Positions 9,795-21,932 of a stretch of 64,000 nucleotides of DNA are shown in pieces. The translations under genes and the position numbers were made by a program. The DNA lies in assembly GCA_005408345.1 (NCBI GenBank), contig SEMN01000310.1, positions 310,001-374,000 of the forward strand. The letters are read 5' to 3'. The DNA comes from Macquaria australasica. Taxonomy: Eukaryota; Chordata; Actinopteri; Centrarchiformes; Percichthyidae. The notes below the pieces were generated by a model. That model searched no databases, had not been told where the DNA came from, and saw nothing but the letters and a program-made list of their open reading frames with translations. Positions within the stretch are counted from its first letter, which is position 1; the number at the start of each line of letters is the position of its first letter.

Positions 9795-12700
9795 TCAACT
9801 TCACGTTATGCAAGTCCAGTTTAACAAGTAAAATGACATCTCTCAACCAAATAGGGTACCTGCTGAACCTTACCAGACCTCATGGTGATGAAGCAAAGTG
9901 AAAATTATGGGCTGGCTATGCAAAGCTAACTTCATGGTAAAGAACAGTCCTCATAGGGAGTTATCCAACACCAGAATCTCATCTGGTCGAATAAGGTGAA
10001 CCTACTGTCTCTTATAGACCCAATTTTGCCTAATGCAGCTTCAAGTAGAATATAATCTTTAGATATTTTCCATTTCCTCTGTGGAGCTACAATATACCGC
10101 TTCTTACTTAGGCTCTTAGGCAAAGACAGCAGTGTGTACTGTGTGTTTAACCTCTGTTGTTGAATATAATAAAGTATGCTGCATTGTGCAGTATTGTGCC
10201 TGTGAGTGTGATCCATGAAGGAGAGAGCATTATAAAACCATCATAAATGAAAAGAGGCTGCAGATTACAGTCCCTAAACACTGCTGCTGCTCCCCAACTA
10301 TCCATAATGATTGAAGAAATGCTGCATTACACAGCGTCCAAACACCAATACAACGCAAACACTTGGTCATTTAACTTTGACTTAACATCTAATTCCACCT
10401 ATAGAGGATAGATATTAGCTGTGTCTTCCAGCAGAGAGGAAAGCAGAATGTGGAATTTGTTCTGTTTGACGCGAGTAATTTTCTTCTTTTCCTGAGGACA
10501 AAACTGAACATCACATCAATCTGCAGGCTGGCATTCCTCAGTTTAATCTCATATGTGCATATTCTGTAATCATTTCTAATTTGTAAAGTTGTTCCACTAA
10601 TTTCAAGTGCTAGAATTTATTCTTCAACGTATAATTTCAGATCATTTGTAAATTTTCTTTTCTTAGATTTTGCATTTTCTCCTTCTCACTAAGTTGTGCT
10701 GCTGGTATTTTTAACACCAACAAAATGGTGCAATCATTTCTCATGCATTTACATTCTGGGTGAAGCTGCATTAGGCAGCTCATTTGAGCATTTGAGTAAT
10801 TAGGCCAGCTCTACAGGGTCTCAAAGGCCAGATGGAATGCTTTACTTTATCATTTAGGGTGATGATTGTAATGTAATATAAAAACCAAATAAAGCACAGC
10901 ATCTAGTGTTGAAATTGTGAGATGTGTGTATATTAATACATCTGCTCTATACATATTTCTGTTTTATCATACTTTGAGGACTGATAATTCAACAATGAAA
11001 GATTCATCTTATCCACTTCTAGTGATGGCTGAAAATAAACAATTCTTTTCTACTGTTCGATTTGTACCGGGTTTGCATTTTCCTCCAGAAATAGCCACAT
11101 GCTCGCACACTAAAGTCGACCACTGACAAAAGCATCTCACCTTCTCGGCTTTTATATGTTACCAAACTAACTGCCAGCCACATAAATGGAAGCATTACAA
11201 CCTTACATAGTGCTATGAACTCGCTCAAGCACTTTGTGACCAACTTTAGTACAGTCTGTGGTTCAATACTACAAACCCATATACACGACTAGACATGACT
11301 CAATTGAACTGCTGCTGATATAAGCTCTACCCTCGACACTTCCCGTGCATGCCGAACTGCAGCCCGTACACCGAAAAATACCGTAGAGACCGCTTGGGGG
11401 TTTTGGGGCTCACAGATTCGTTCAAGTAGCTACCAGAGTCAGACAGTAGACTGTAAAGTCTTTGTCAAGACTCGCTGCTGCAGTTTTGTTGATAGTTGGA
11501 CAACTTTTAGTGCCTGTTAGTGCTAATAATTGTTTTGTATTTTGATTTAAATACTTTACTAAATTATTTTAGCATTACTGTCATGATACAACATACATAG
11601 ATATAAAATAATACACACGTAGCATCAACACAATTATCACAGTAAGTAAAGTAAAACACCTCTTGAATACATGTTATCAGATTTATGTAGCTTACAGCTT
11701 AATATTTGGAGAGGATCATGAAGCATATTGCTTTACTTCCACTTGATACACGCATATCATGTTAGTGTACCCTGTACTCTTGTGGCCCAAAAGATGCGCA
11801 AAATCAGGTACCCGAAATACCCGATATATTTCTGGAGCGGAGTATACAAAGACAACGTAACACTCGAACCTGCTGGCACCATCCACTTGTTTTTCTGTCC
11901 CAATTGATTCAACTTAAAGAACAGATGATGAATAACTCTTTAAATACTGGTTGCAGCAACGCAAACACATTAAGGATTGGGTGTGATTGCGGTTGAAGGA
12001 GCTCAGATAACAGTGTTTGGTTGCTGATTGGCCGTAATTGTGTGACTGAGCCGTGGGAGGCTGGCTTTAAAGGTGGCTGCCAGGCCAGCAGTCTGCGAGG
12101 TGCTGGCCTAGCAGTGCCAGTCCAGGCTGCAGATGAATAACAGATGTTGGCTGACAGGCAGGACCATTTGTCATTTGTCTGTCTAAGCAAAACAGGCTGG
12201 AGGGTGTCACCATAAGTCAATGTCACAGGCTTGGATGGCAAGGAAGAGATCCAAACATTTCAATACTTAATACCTCTCGGCTCAATACCATTGTGTCTCT
12301 CATGGCCAACGCCACGGCTCAGTATGACCCGCTGTGTGTTTGCTCTGCTGCCCACGCCCTATCACTGCAGATACTCGCTCTTCTTCTATGATCCTGATAA
12401 ATGGCAAGATGTCTCGTAGATCTGGAGGTCTGTCCAAAGCTGAATTTTGTTTCTTCTACTGTCCAATTTCTGCCTGTTTCTGTACTTAAAAAGGGAGATT
12501 AAAATTGTTTTGTTTGTTTTTTGTCTGCTACACTGTTCTAAAGTAGATTGTTTTGAATAATATCACTGTCAGTCTGTTATGACTTTCTGTCACCACCTGC
12601 AGAGAATAAACTAGCTTCAGTGTGCAGGATGACACTGATTTTAACAGTGCACAGATTTTTTTTACCACGTTTTCAAGCAGTTGCTTTCACAACACCGAGA

Positions 12701-13798
12701 TTTACCACGGCAGTTTAAGCAATTGAAATGGAACCATAACTGTAAATCGTGATATTTTACTAGCGTGAAATGCAAATGCAGTTAAATTAAATGCCATTAT
12801 GTTCAGTTCTTACCCAGCCACTCCTCTAATAAATAGCTGCACTGCCTGGAGGTACAGCAAATGCCAAATTGACCATTAATAGCCAACTATAATAAAAAGC
12901 TCTGTTGTCTCGTGATGAACTGTATTTTGGTCCTTTCATTGGCATTGTTTTAATAAATGTCAAAAAGCTAATACCAGACTGAAGCTGTGAAATGCATACA
13001 TCTCTGGGTGGTTCATTTCTCCAGGTTGTTGGGGTACAGACTCGGTGACGGCATTGTTTTTGATGTTCTGCAGAGAATGATGGCTTCTTTTATTACCAGA
13101 CAACCTCACAACAACATTCCTCATGTTGACAGGACTCCATATTCACCTCAGCGCTTGGGGGGCTCAGCTCGGCCCAAGGTCACCATCTCCACTCGCACGG
13201 CAGCGTTCTCCCAGTTGTTTTGTGCAACTGCAGCCAGATGCGCTTAACTACATTTGGATTTGGTCCCCCCCACCCTCCCCACCGCATGGTTGCATGTTAT
13301 TTCGTGTCTCTGTCATAAAGCTGCTTGTGAATAGCTGTGACAAAATCGCCACCGGAAAAAAAGCAACAAGACATCACGCCAGAGGAGCCATGATGCAAAC
13401 AGCCGAATCCCTGCGAGACGGTCGACCCTGCAGCCGCACAAACCACTGCATCAGTCAAATGCCTCCAGCAGCTAAATCTAACCACAACTACCCCTCTTCT
13501 CCATCCCCATGAAACCTCACCCACCCTACAAAAATGAAAAATTAACAATACTATCACTTCACAGACAGCTGCCAAAAGGATATTAATAGAAGTCAGTTGC
13601 AGAAGAGATTGGACACAGAGATCCTGTTGTGTGCGGTTAATAAGAGGCAGGCTCTGTCCAGAGGGCCAGCTCTAATGTGCCGTTACAAGGAGGAATGTAT
13701 AGACGTGGAAGGGAGAAAGACATTCACAGTTTCGGCATTGATCTGACACTATTATCCAGGGTGACGTACAATGAATAAGAGATAGAAAGAATGAGTAA
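9795..13798. other. No gene seen
   Basis: Open frames of 60-130 codons (for example 11909-12241 and 13123-13512) have no domain, no splice context and overlap on both strands. Confidence 0.5.
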
Positions 13799-13816
13799 GA
13801 GAGAGAGAGAGAGAGA
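13799..13816. repeat. (GA)n microsatellite
   Basis: Nine GA units. Read on the other strand it gives the Leu/Ser run of a 142-codon open frame at 13724-14152 that is not a gene. Confidence 0.95.
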
Positions 13817-14224
13817 TAGGATGACAGAGCAAACGAAGGTTAAAAAGAACTTTAATGAGAGATAGAAAATGAGAGGGACAGACAGACCCCAGCAGCAGCA
13901 CTTCACACTGGGAACTGGTTGCTTCCTGAAGCTTTCAGTCTGAGGAAAATCTTTGAACCTGTTTTTCAAAACCTCCCAATTTCCTCTATATTCGCCAAAT
14001 TTCCACAAGAAAAATGAATTCTGGACATTGGAATAAGAGCTGAGAGGGTGGATACTGTATTTCCTTTTCAACACAAAGAAACACAAAGAAGGACGGTATA
14101 CTGTAAAGATGTTATGGCTTAGAAAACTTGTTGGCAGTGAAGAAAAGCCCATAAAACTGCAAATTGTTGATTTACACTTCTGTTTTTGGACAGATTAGAA
14201 AAAAGAAATAAAATTTGTAGTGAG

Positions 14225-14390
14225 CTTTAGAGGCGGATTTTATTACCTTTGAACAAAGCCAGGCTAGCTGTTTCCCGTTTCCAGTCTATGCTAAGCTAAG
14301 TTAGCTGGCTACTGCCGGTAGTTTCATATTTACCGTGCAGACATGTTAGTGGTACCAATTTCTCATCTAGAGAAATGTTACATACTTTAT
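14225..14390 (+). repeat. Half-copy of the long-inverted-repeat MITE
   Basis: GAGCTTTAGAGGCGG, GCCAGGCTAGCTGTTTCCC, TTTCCAGTCTATGCTAAGC and TTTCATATTTACCGTGCAG run in the opposite orientation to the 5577-6000 copy. Confidence 0.65.
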
Positions 14391-14454
14391 TTATACTTTA
14401 TGTGACTTTATTCCTATCTTTATACTAACAGGCTGCTGTTCATGATGTACTTGT

Positions 14455-14600
14455 TAACATGTCAATTAGTGAGCTTTAGAGGTACTGGTGGCATATTTTG
14501 TTTCCTAAGCTAAGCCAGCTGCGGTGGTAACTTCATACTTAACGTACAGACAATGGTATCAATCTTTTCATATAAGTCTCGGCAGAATCGATTGCTTATC
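14455..14600 (+). repeat. Second half-copy of the same MITE, more diverged
   Basis: AACATGTCAATTAGTGAGC, TTTAGAGGTACTGGTGG and CTTCATACTTAACGTACAG repeat the order of the 14225-14390 copy in the same orientation, with the lineage-typical GCCAGGCTAGC block deleted. Confidence 0.55.
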
Positions 14601-14619
14601 CTCGGTATCCTGGATTTTT

Positions 14620-14870
14620 AATCAGGATGTTTTAACTCAAATTTTGGGATCTGAATTTGGCCCATCGAATTTGAGTAACTTGAGTACATATTATTTGAAT
14701 TTTTGATCTGGAATTTGTGAACATTGAAAAGTAAAACTTAAAATGAGTTATTGAAAATTTGAAGAGTTGAATTCAGAGGCAAAAAATTCAGATACATCAT
14801 TTCAATGCAAAAAGATTCAGTGCTAGAAATTCAGTGGCTTTTAAATTTCAGAATCTGATAAGACAGATTT
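14620..14870 (+). repeat. AT-rich dispersed repeat, copy A
   Basis: Rich in GAATTTG, GAATTCAG and ATTCAGTGCTAGAAATTCAG words. The block from about 14695 to 14850 parallels 44880-45060 in the order of its words (AATTTGTGAAC, TATTGAAAATTTGAAG, TTCAGTGCTAGAAATTCAG, TTTTAAATTTCA). Confidence 0.5.
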
Positions 14871-15951
14871 GCTTCCATATGTGTCCACGCCCTGTATATT
14901 GATGTGGTTGTTGAAGCTTGAATGTGATCACATTTACCAGGTTCCTATCCATTAGCACCTTGCCTCTTTTCTTAGAGAGTACTGATTGATATCATTCTAA
15001 GTGCCCTAATTTTTAAAATGGTTGCTCTTGATTAAGAAGATGGAATTTATATGAATCCTCTGAGCCTAATTTGGCATGCTGGATTGCTCTCACTCTTCGA
15101 TTGTTGAATGTAGTATTTCTTTGTGGTATAGTGCTCTATTTAATTTAATCAGCGCTCAGCCTGTACATTGGGTTAATTATTATGTGTTGTAGCATTGAAT
15201 CACTGGCCGTTTCCTCTGTTTATCTTTCTTGGTTAGTCCAGGTCACATGGTCTCCTCTAAAATGTTTTCTCCCTGTGCTTCCCATAGAGGAGCCAGGCAC
15301 AGCGCAGCGTCTTTTACTGCAGCAGCCACTCTCCGTTCACCTTGCTTGCACTCATTGACTTTGATGTAGAAAAAGTTGTGGAAGTCTGAGAGATGCAGAA
15401 TCGTGTGAACAAGTTCCCCAGCTGACCAGACTGTGAGGAGACAAAGCCGAGGGAAGCCGTTACAGGGCAGAGGTCAGGAGGTGAAACTAAAGCCATCATT
15501 ATTTTCAACTTTGGGGAAATGATGTGCAAAGTTTAAAGCGGCTTGCTCTTCTCTTCGGCTCTGAAATAGTAAAACCAACAACAACAGCAATCATTGGAAA
15601 ATCTTAAAAATAAAATAGGTTTTGCTAGAGTTGATGAGTTCTTGGTGAGACTTGTACCCATATTAGACACACAGGGCTAGGGGGAGTGAGCTGCAGCATC
15701 AATCATCATGAACATAAAACCAAACACACACCTTCAGGTGAATCCCTGTGGCCCATCATATCCTGAAAACACTGCAGTCAGAAAACATATCTTCACCCAA
15801 GTCTGACTGTGAGCATGGCAAGGGACTTCCAAACAGAATTTGCATATAAATGAGTTTGGGAATTAGTATCAGTTTGTTCTTGAATGTTACCTCTTTGAGT
15901 GTATAGAGTAATTGCATGTTGATGGCAGCAAGCATATTTCTGGGCAAGGTG

Positions 15952-15952
<1 letters not shown>
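14871..15952. other. No gene seen
   Basis: Nothing recognised. The GC-richer stretch 15280-15540 has a 71-codon open frame without a domain. Confidence 0.5.
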
Positions 15953-15984
<32 letters not shown>

Positions 15985-16013
15985 GGGGGTGGGGGGGTTG
16001 GGGGGGGGGGGGG
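15953..16013. repeat. (GT)n microsatellite followed by G-run
   Basis: GT run to 15983, then three runs of five, seven and fourteen G separated by T and TT (15985-16013). The long final run could supply the fourth strand of a G-quadruplex. Confidence 0.95.
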
Positions 16014-17046
16014 TGCATATGTAAACCCAGCGTATGTAAAATGAAATCTCCTCACTGAGCACACGTACACGCACCTGACTTTTACTTATCATAATTTCAG
16101 AGTCAATATCTGCATTGCTATTTTGTTTTCTTGATTTTGTGCCATTCAGTCATTATTCAGCAGTGATGTTGATAGGTTTTCAATGTAGTGAGTCCCCGGG
16201 ACCCACAGGTGGTCATTTGAGTGGTCCCCAATAAAATTAGTGTTTTTTGACAAATTGTAGTGTTAAACTTGTGTTTGACGTGTTAGTTCGAAAACTTGAC
16301 TTTTTAAAAAAACAACAGCCCTATAGGTCAACATAGGATTAACATCAACTTCAATGTGAAAAGCTAAACATTCACATTTGTATCTGAACTATGAGACAGT
16401 ATAAATAAGTGCTGAAAATATTATCTATAATTTATATTTTATATGATTCTTTTCAGCATCAACCACCTGTACCTCTAATATTTTGGTGACATACAAAAGA
16501 TAATTTATTACATTGTGTATATAATCATTTATATTACAGATGAATCACTGTATATTAAGATAATCTAAGCAAATGTCATGTAATTATACAATTTTTAATG
16601 CTTTTTAATAGCTTAGCAATCAACGACTCAGTTTGGACCTGCGTCTACAGTAATGTAAATAACATACTGTAGTCTTACGAGTGCATCATGTCATCATCTG
16701 AGTACCCCCCCCCAAAAGAAACAAAAACAAAAAAAATCAGATGTGCCATTTCCAAGGTTGTGTGTGAATCCTATTTCAAACTCACAGCCAATCAGTGCTG
16801 CTTTCACTCAGCGTGGTCTCATTATCGAATGTTACATGATGAGAATTTCTCAACATGAGTGTCATTTGAGGTGGGGGGATCTGCGTGGGATTACACACTG
16901 GCCAACAGGTAGAGGACTGTGGTTTCACTGGACGGCTCCCGGCTGTGTGTATAAACGTGGTCCTCATTCAAATTTCACTCTAGAAGCAATGATAATAATG
17001 ATTCAAAAAAAAAATTTAAGATTAAATCAACTCTCGTCTGTACTGG

Positions 17047-17066
17047 GTGTGTGTGTGTGTGTGTGT
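17047..17066. repeat. (GT)n microsatellite
   Basis: Short uninterrupted GT run. Confidence 0.9.
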
Positions 17067-18685
17067 ACTGAGTGATTGATTTTTCCCTCCTACTGACAGC
17101 AAACTAATGAAATATGTGATGTCTTACAAATGCTTCCATTATGTGAGACATCACCTTTTTCTCCATTTCCCAGGTGTCAGTAAGTGGTTTTCGGGCCTAT
17201 GGGAGCCATCCACGCCTCTCATTAGAAACCCAGTTGTGACCCTGTCTTAAACATGGCATCTGGAACTATGCATTACTTAAAGGGCTCATTGATTGCCAGC
17301 AGAATCACTAGGCCTCTGACAGTCAGCCAGGCTGATGAATCCAGAGGGCCCTGAACATCCACCGATTCCAGCAGCCTCCTGCTGTTCAATTCCCTCCACA
17401 TCAGCGCACCAGTCAATACTGCTTTCTATCGATAGGGCACTGAGGAGAGAGGAATGGCATTTCTTCACCTTAACTACCTGCTGCTACTGACAGCTGTCAG
17501 CCTCTGCAAAGATAAAATCAAAATGACAAAAAAATAATAACAGACCACGCTGAAAACAACACACGTCAGCCCACAATAGAAGTCACACAACCATGTTTTC
17601 CATTAGCCGGGGGTGTAATTGCTTGCAGGTGTTTGGCCGTTGATGGTGATCGAATCAGCAATTGATAATCACCGATCATGAGCAGACTAACAGCAGAGGT
17701 GTGCAACTCTTAACAAGATGAGCAACCGTTTACGTGCCTCCAACTGACTTAACCAATTAGGACTGAGTAGTCTTCACCTCCAAACAATCAGTACATCTCT
17801 GTTTTAAGGAATTTAAGAAAACATCTTGATTTTTTTTTTCTTCTTTCCCCTTGTGTGCCGCTTTGGTATGGAAGAGAAGTTGTGTGATTGCAGCGTCATG
17901 CCTCCCTTTAAATTCACCTGGGTTCCAAGGTGCATCTATTAAATTAAAAACCCTGACTTGCTATGAGAGGGAGAGCACTGTGTCTTGGTGTACACACACA
18001 GTGCAACCGATTGAAGGAGAATGCCACTGATGGAAAATGTGCCAACTGCTGAAGGAAGAAAGCAGTAGATAAAATGGGAGAGATGAATATTCCATCAGCC
18101 CCAGGCATGGGATTTAATTTTCCTCTATGAGCATTTCTACTTCAGCTTGGGAAATTGATCATTTATATTCCCATACCAGGTGGAAGAGTGGAAGGGCTTG
18201 TGTGCACGGCGGTGTGTGTTTGAAAGTCGACGTGTATGTGACTGAGGGAGAGGCGGAGAGAGAGAGGGGAGAGAATGCATGAGAGCATAACAAACCACAC
18301 CGAGCCCAGAACAACCATTCACAGCGGCGATACAGTTGTTACTCAGTTAAATGATTCAGCAGTAACAGGATAAACAGAAAAACAAAACCAATATCAGACT
18401 GACGGTTGGCGTCGTAGCTGTGGAAAAAAACCAACAGAAACTGACAGGTAGATTAACGCTGTCCCACAGACTGTTTAGCTCCAAAGAATAACATGGTGAT
18501 ATTAATCATGGCTCTTGATTGATAGCCACTCTTCTAGTTGACATCTCCATCATGCATCACACACTGCATGGTACACACACACGTGCAATCACTCCAGCTG
18601 CATGTTTCATCACAGTATAACCTGCCTCAGCTTGTTCTGTCTTTCTGTAAAACATAATGCAGCTTTTATGTACAATACTGCAGAT

Positions 18686-18708
18686 ACACACACACACACA
18701 CACACACA
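18686..18708. repeat. (CA)n microsatellite
   Basis: Uninterrupted CA run of about 11 units. Confidence 0.95.
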
Positions 18709-20779
18709 GTGTGTTCAGTCATGTCCTTGTCAGCTTGTTGCTCATAAATAGACATCAGTACTTGGTGGGCTGTGTGTATGGCGCTGTAGAAAACAATCTC
18801 TCCAGCCACGCACGGTGACATTAAGATCACTTGACAACAACACACAAATACTCCCACGAGGCAGAACATGAAAACATATTTGCATTGACTCGACTACTCG
18901 GCTGTAATACCTTTAAAAGCTGCAGGGCCCTGCTGCAAGGCAGAAGTGCTCAGTGTAGGTTTGAGATAATGACCTTGTTTATACCATGGTTTAAAATAAT
19001 TTTACTGCAATGCTTGGAAAATCATTTTGATCACCACAAACAGGGTGTTAAAATACTTGTTACCCGCACTTGAAAAAACGTGTCAGTGCAACTTTAGTAG
19101 CTGCGGCCTTTTGTTCTTATACTCTTGAGGTATTGGAGCAGCGAGTGGTAAGAAGATTGCAGCACAGAACATATAAATATTAACAAGAATAGAGCAATAG
19201 AAGACTGGAATATCTGTGCAATATCACATGCAGTTGGCAAAAATAAAAAGATCAAAATTACAGCATTAAGAGAGGGCTTACTGAGACGGAAACTTGAAAA
19301 ATGTATATGCTATTTGAACATACTATTGAACATTAATATATGCTGTATGAAGGTTTGACACGCAAAAACAAAATTTAGTGTGTGTGAAAAAGCTGACATC
19401 ATACCATATGGTATGCACATGCAAAAATATGTTTGCATGAACAGTAGCAGGTCATGTGTGCAGAAATGCATTTAAAAAATTGTTTGCATTCCATATATAT
19501 TTTGTCACTTTACAGCAGTAGAAAATATGTACAGAGCATTCATTTTAATATTTGCATTACTATCTGTTCACGTTATCAAAAAGCTAATGTCTACAGTGTA
19601 TAGATATTGTGATGGCTCTAACTCTTACTGTGGTTATTATATTAATGGTAGCAAGAAGCAGTAGTTCAGAGGAAATGTCCCCTTGAACAGCAATGGGCCA
19701 GAGAGAAGGATCTGGGTTTGGAGGAAAAAGATTAGAAAAACATCTTTTTTTTTTAAAAAGCATAATTTGTCTCTGCATCTTGTGATCCTGATTCAAGTAA
19801 TGCCCTCGGCAGTGGCTCCCATGAGAGAGGCTCCCGGGGACCTGGGCTAATCAGATCGCTTCGTTCTAAATTAGACCTCCAGGGAATAAAATGCCCAAAC
19901 AAACTGAAACATTAAGTGTGTTTCTCCCGACACAGAGAAACGAGGAAGATTCCCCCTAAAGTGCCGCTGCCATTGGACTACCTCGTCTCCAGCTCGGCCC
20001 TCTCTCATGTTGTCCCGGAAATGTTTTTGGTACATTTTTGTCCCCCTGTAACCCGCTTCTTTTTTCTAACTCCTTAAAACCACAGTCCTGTCCTGTCAGG
20101 CACAAACAGATGCGACTCCCACAGCTCCGGAGGTCCGGCAGCAACAGCAGACCCTCCAATCAGCTGTCTGTCATTCTGCAGCCGATACCAACAGAGAAGT
20201 TGGCCTCACACTGCCACTGAGCACAGAGGGAAGCCGGCAGCACTGCTATCTAACCCCCCATCCCGCTCAGACAAAAAGGTGTAATTAGCTTCTACAAATT
20301 GCAGGATTTCTAATTATGTATGAATTTTTGCCCCCAATAAGGGCTTACATATTAAAGAGGAAACTTGCCGTTGTAATGCATATATTAATGATGTCCAAAA
20401 GTTACTTGTTAGAATTTATGCAGAACTTTGTTAAGTATCTTTGCTATGCTAATCACAAGGGATTCTGGACAACATGCAATTTGAATGAGATGTACTAATG
20501 AGAGTGAGGTGGGCCTCTGCAAAGCAAAGGACCTTCAAAGACAGAATAAACTAACAAGGCAAGCACATGACGATTATCTAATGTAGATAAATTATATATA
20601 ACCCATGGATCTAAACTTAATGTGTTGATTTTTTTTTTTTGCACGTGGAAATTGAAGTGTTAATATTGTGGTGAGCTTCACAAGAGAGCAGCAGTTGAAT
20701 TAAACTCCTCATCAGCAATGTCTGACTGAAGATTTCATCCTTCCGTGTAATGGTTCATTTACTTCAAACAAAGGAAAAG

Positions 20780-20880
20780 GAGAGGCTGTCGGCACACTGA
20801 AACTGGAAGTTTTTATTAGTGCAACAGTTCGACCTGTAAGGTCTTCATCAGGCAAAACACCCTTGTCAACAAAAAACAGG
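20780..20880 (-). repeat. Dispersed repeat with hammerhead-like half-core
   Basis: On the minus strand the stretch holds CTGATGA (20851-20845), a stem GACCT-TAC-AGGTC (20843-20831) and GAA (20830-20828). This matches the CUGAUGA / stem II / GAA part of a hammerhead ribozyme, then TGTTGCACTAATAAAAAC. The canonical GAAA is GAAC, and the cleavage-site strand with stems I and III is not clear. Hammerhead motifs of this kind are known in Penelope-like elements and retrozymes. The surrounding words (TTCATCAGG, GTGCAAC, GTCGGCACACTG) are common in fish repeats. Confidence 0.45.
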
Positions 20881-21399
20881 CTATACAGTTTATGCAGACA
20901 AACATACAATTATGTGATAAGTCATTTTATTTTATGTATTTTTTTTTTTTGCATATTAGTGAAATTGTACAGAGCAGATCTGGAACCAGCCTGATCATTC
21001 GTTGTATGTCAATAATGTATTACAGAAAACTGATCCAGTTACATTTCTCTTGAAATCTTGGGAGACAGCCACTGTCGCTACTCACAACCTTCATTTGATA
21101 TGGTTTGACTGTCAAACCATCTTGTTTGGTATCGTTATCCTCAAGTTCTGTTTGGTCTGTTTACCATACAAAGATGCTATACATGTAACCTATTGGCTTA
21201 CAGGCTCAGATTCATACTAAGTCCTGTAGTCTGCATAAATAACACAGTTTTGTAGTGGGAGCCATTTGCAGTCACCTTGGTGAACCCATGAATTGTGAAC
21301 TAGGCCATAGACATACAAGTCTAAACGGTAGTCACTCTGGATTTGAATGTACGATACAGTATTTTTCCCTGAAATATGGTAATTGTGTAATTTTCTTTG

Positions 21400-21932
21400 T
21401 CTTTGTACACTTGGTTTTTGGCTTTTGGCAATGTTTTGGGCCCTCAGGAGCAGCAAAACAAACTGTAACACACAACACTGACATATTATCACCTTTATGA
21501 AGTTGATATGGCTTACCTGTTTACAACATGAAGTAACATTCATTTGAACTTGTGTTTCTGGCCACCTGATGAATGTTAGTCCAATATTCACCCTCCTTTT
21601 AGCTCTGTTTTTGGTCTCTACCAACTCCTGAGGGAAATATCTGGCTCTTTAGCAGCAAAGGTCTACATTACGTTCACCAGCCAGTCGCTAACTTTATCTC
21701 TCTGCTATTTGGTGCTAGGGCAGGTAGCATACAGTGGGTTCATCAGAGCATCATCGCTGAAAATAGGTTCCTGCAGTGGCAAATGATGTGAGCGGAGTTT
21801 GCGGGCCAGAAAACGGAAACAATGTGCTAAAAGAAGCTCCATAGAGTTGAGACAACTTTCACACTCATCTGCACTTATTGTTATCATTTGATTCATAGTT
21901 AATATTGAAAATAGACTAGTGCAGCTTTGCCA
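21400..21932 (-). mobile_element. Diverged minus-strand copy of the 49.4 kb TTAA-flanked element
   Basis: The reverse complement follows 49373-49971 in order: GCAAAGCTGCACTAGTC near 21930, ATGAATCAAATGATAAC, then AAGAGCCAGATATTTCCCTC near 21640, GGTAGAGACCAAAAACAGAG, GCCATATCAACTTCA near 21505 and AGTTTGTTTTGCTGCTCC near 21455. The TTAA ends have decayed. A 135-codon open frame (21217-21624) overlapping it is not a gene. Confidence 0.65.

Larger units (their letters stand above)
16014..20779. other. No gene seen; possible conserved non-coding blocks
   Basis: No exon recognised. The stretch 20280-20510 is unusually free of simple repeats and carries several TAATTAG/CTAATTA homeodomain-type words (GGTGTAATTAGC, TTTCTAATTATG), a style often seen in conserved enhancers. 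Conservation itself cannot be judged from one sequence. Confidence 0.35.

Noticed and set aside
13123..13512. 129-codon open frame, plus strand
   Set aside because: Low-complexity Pro/Ser/His content, no splice context, overlapped by open frames on the other strand.
13724..14152. 142-codon open frame, minus strand
   Set aside because: Its Leu/Ser-rich part comes from the GA microsatellite and there is no domain.
21217..21624. 135-codon open frame, minus strand
   Set aside because: Runs through a non-coding transposon copy and has no domain.
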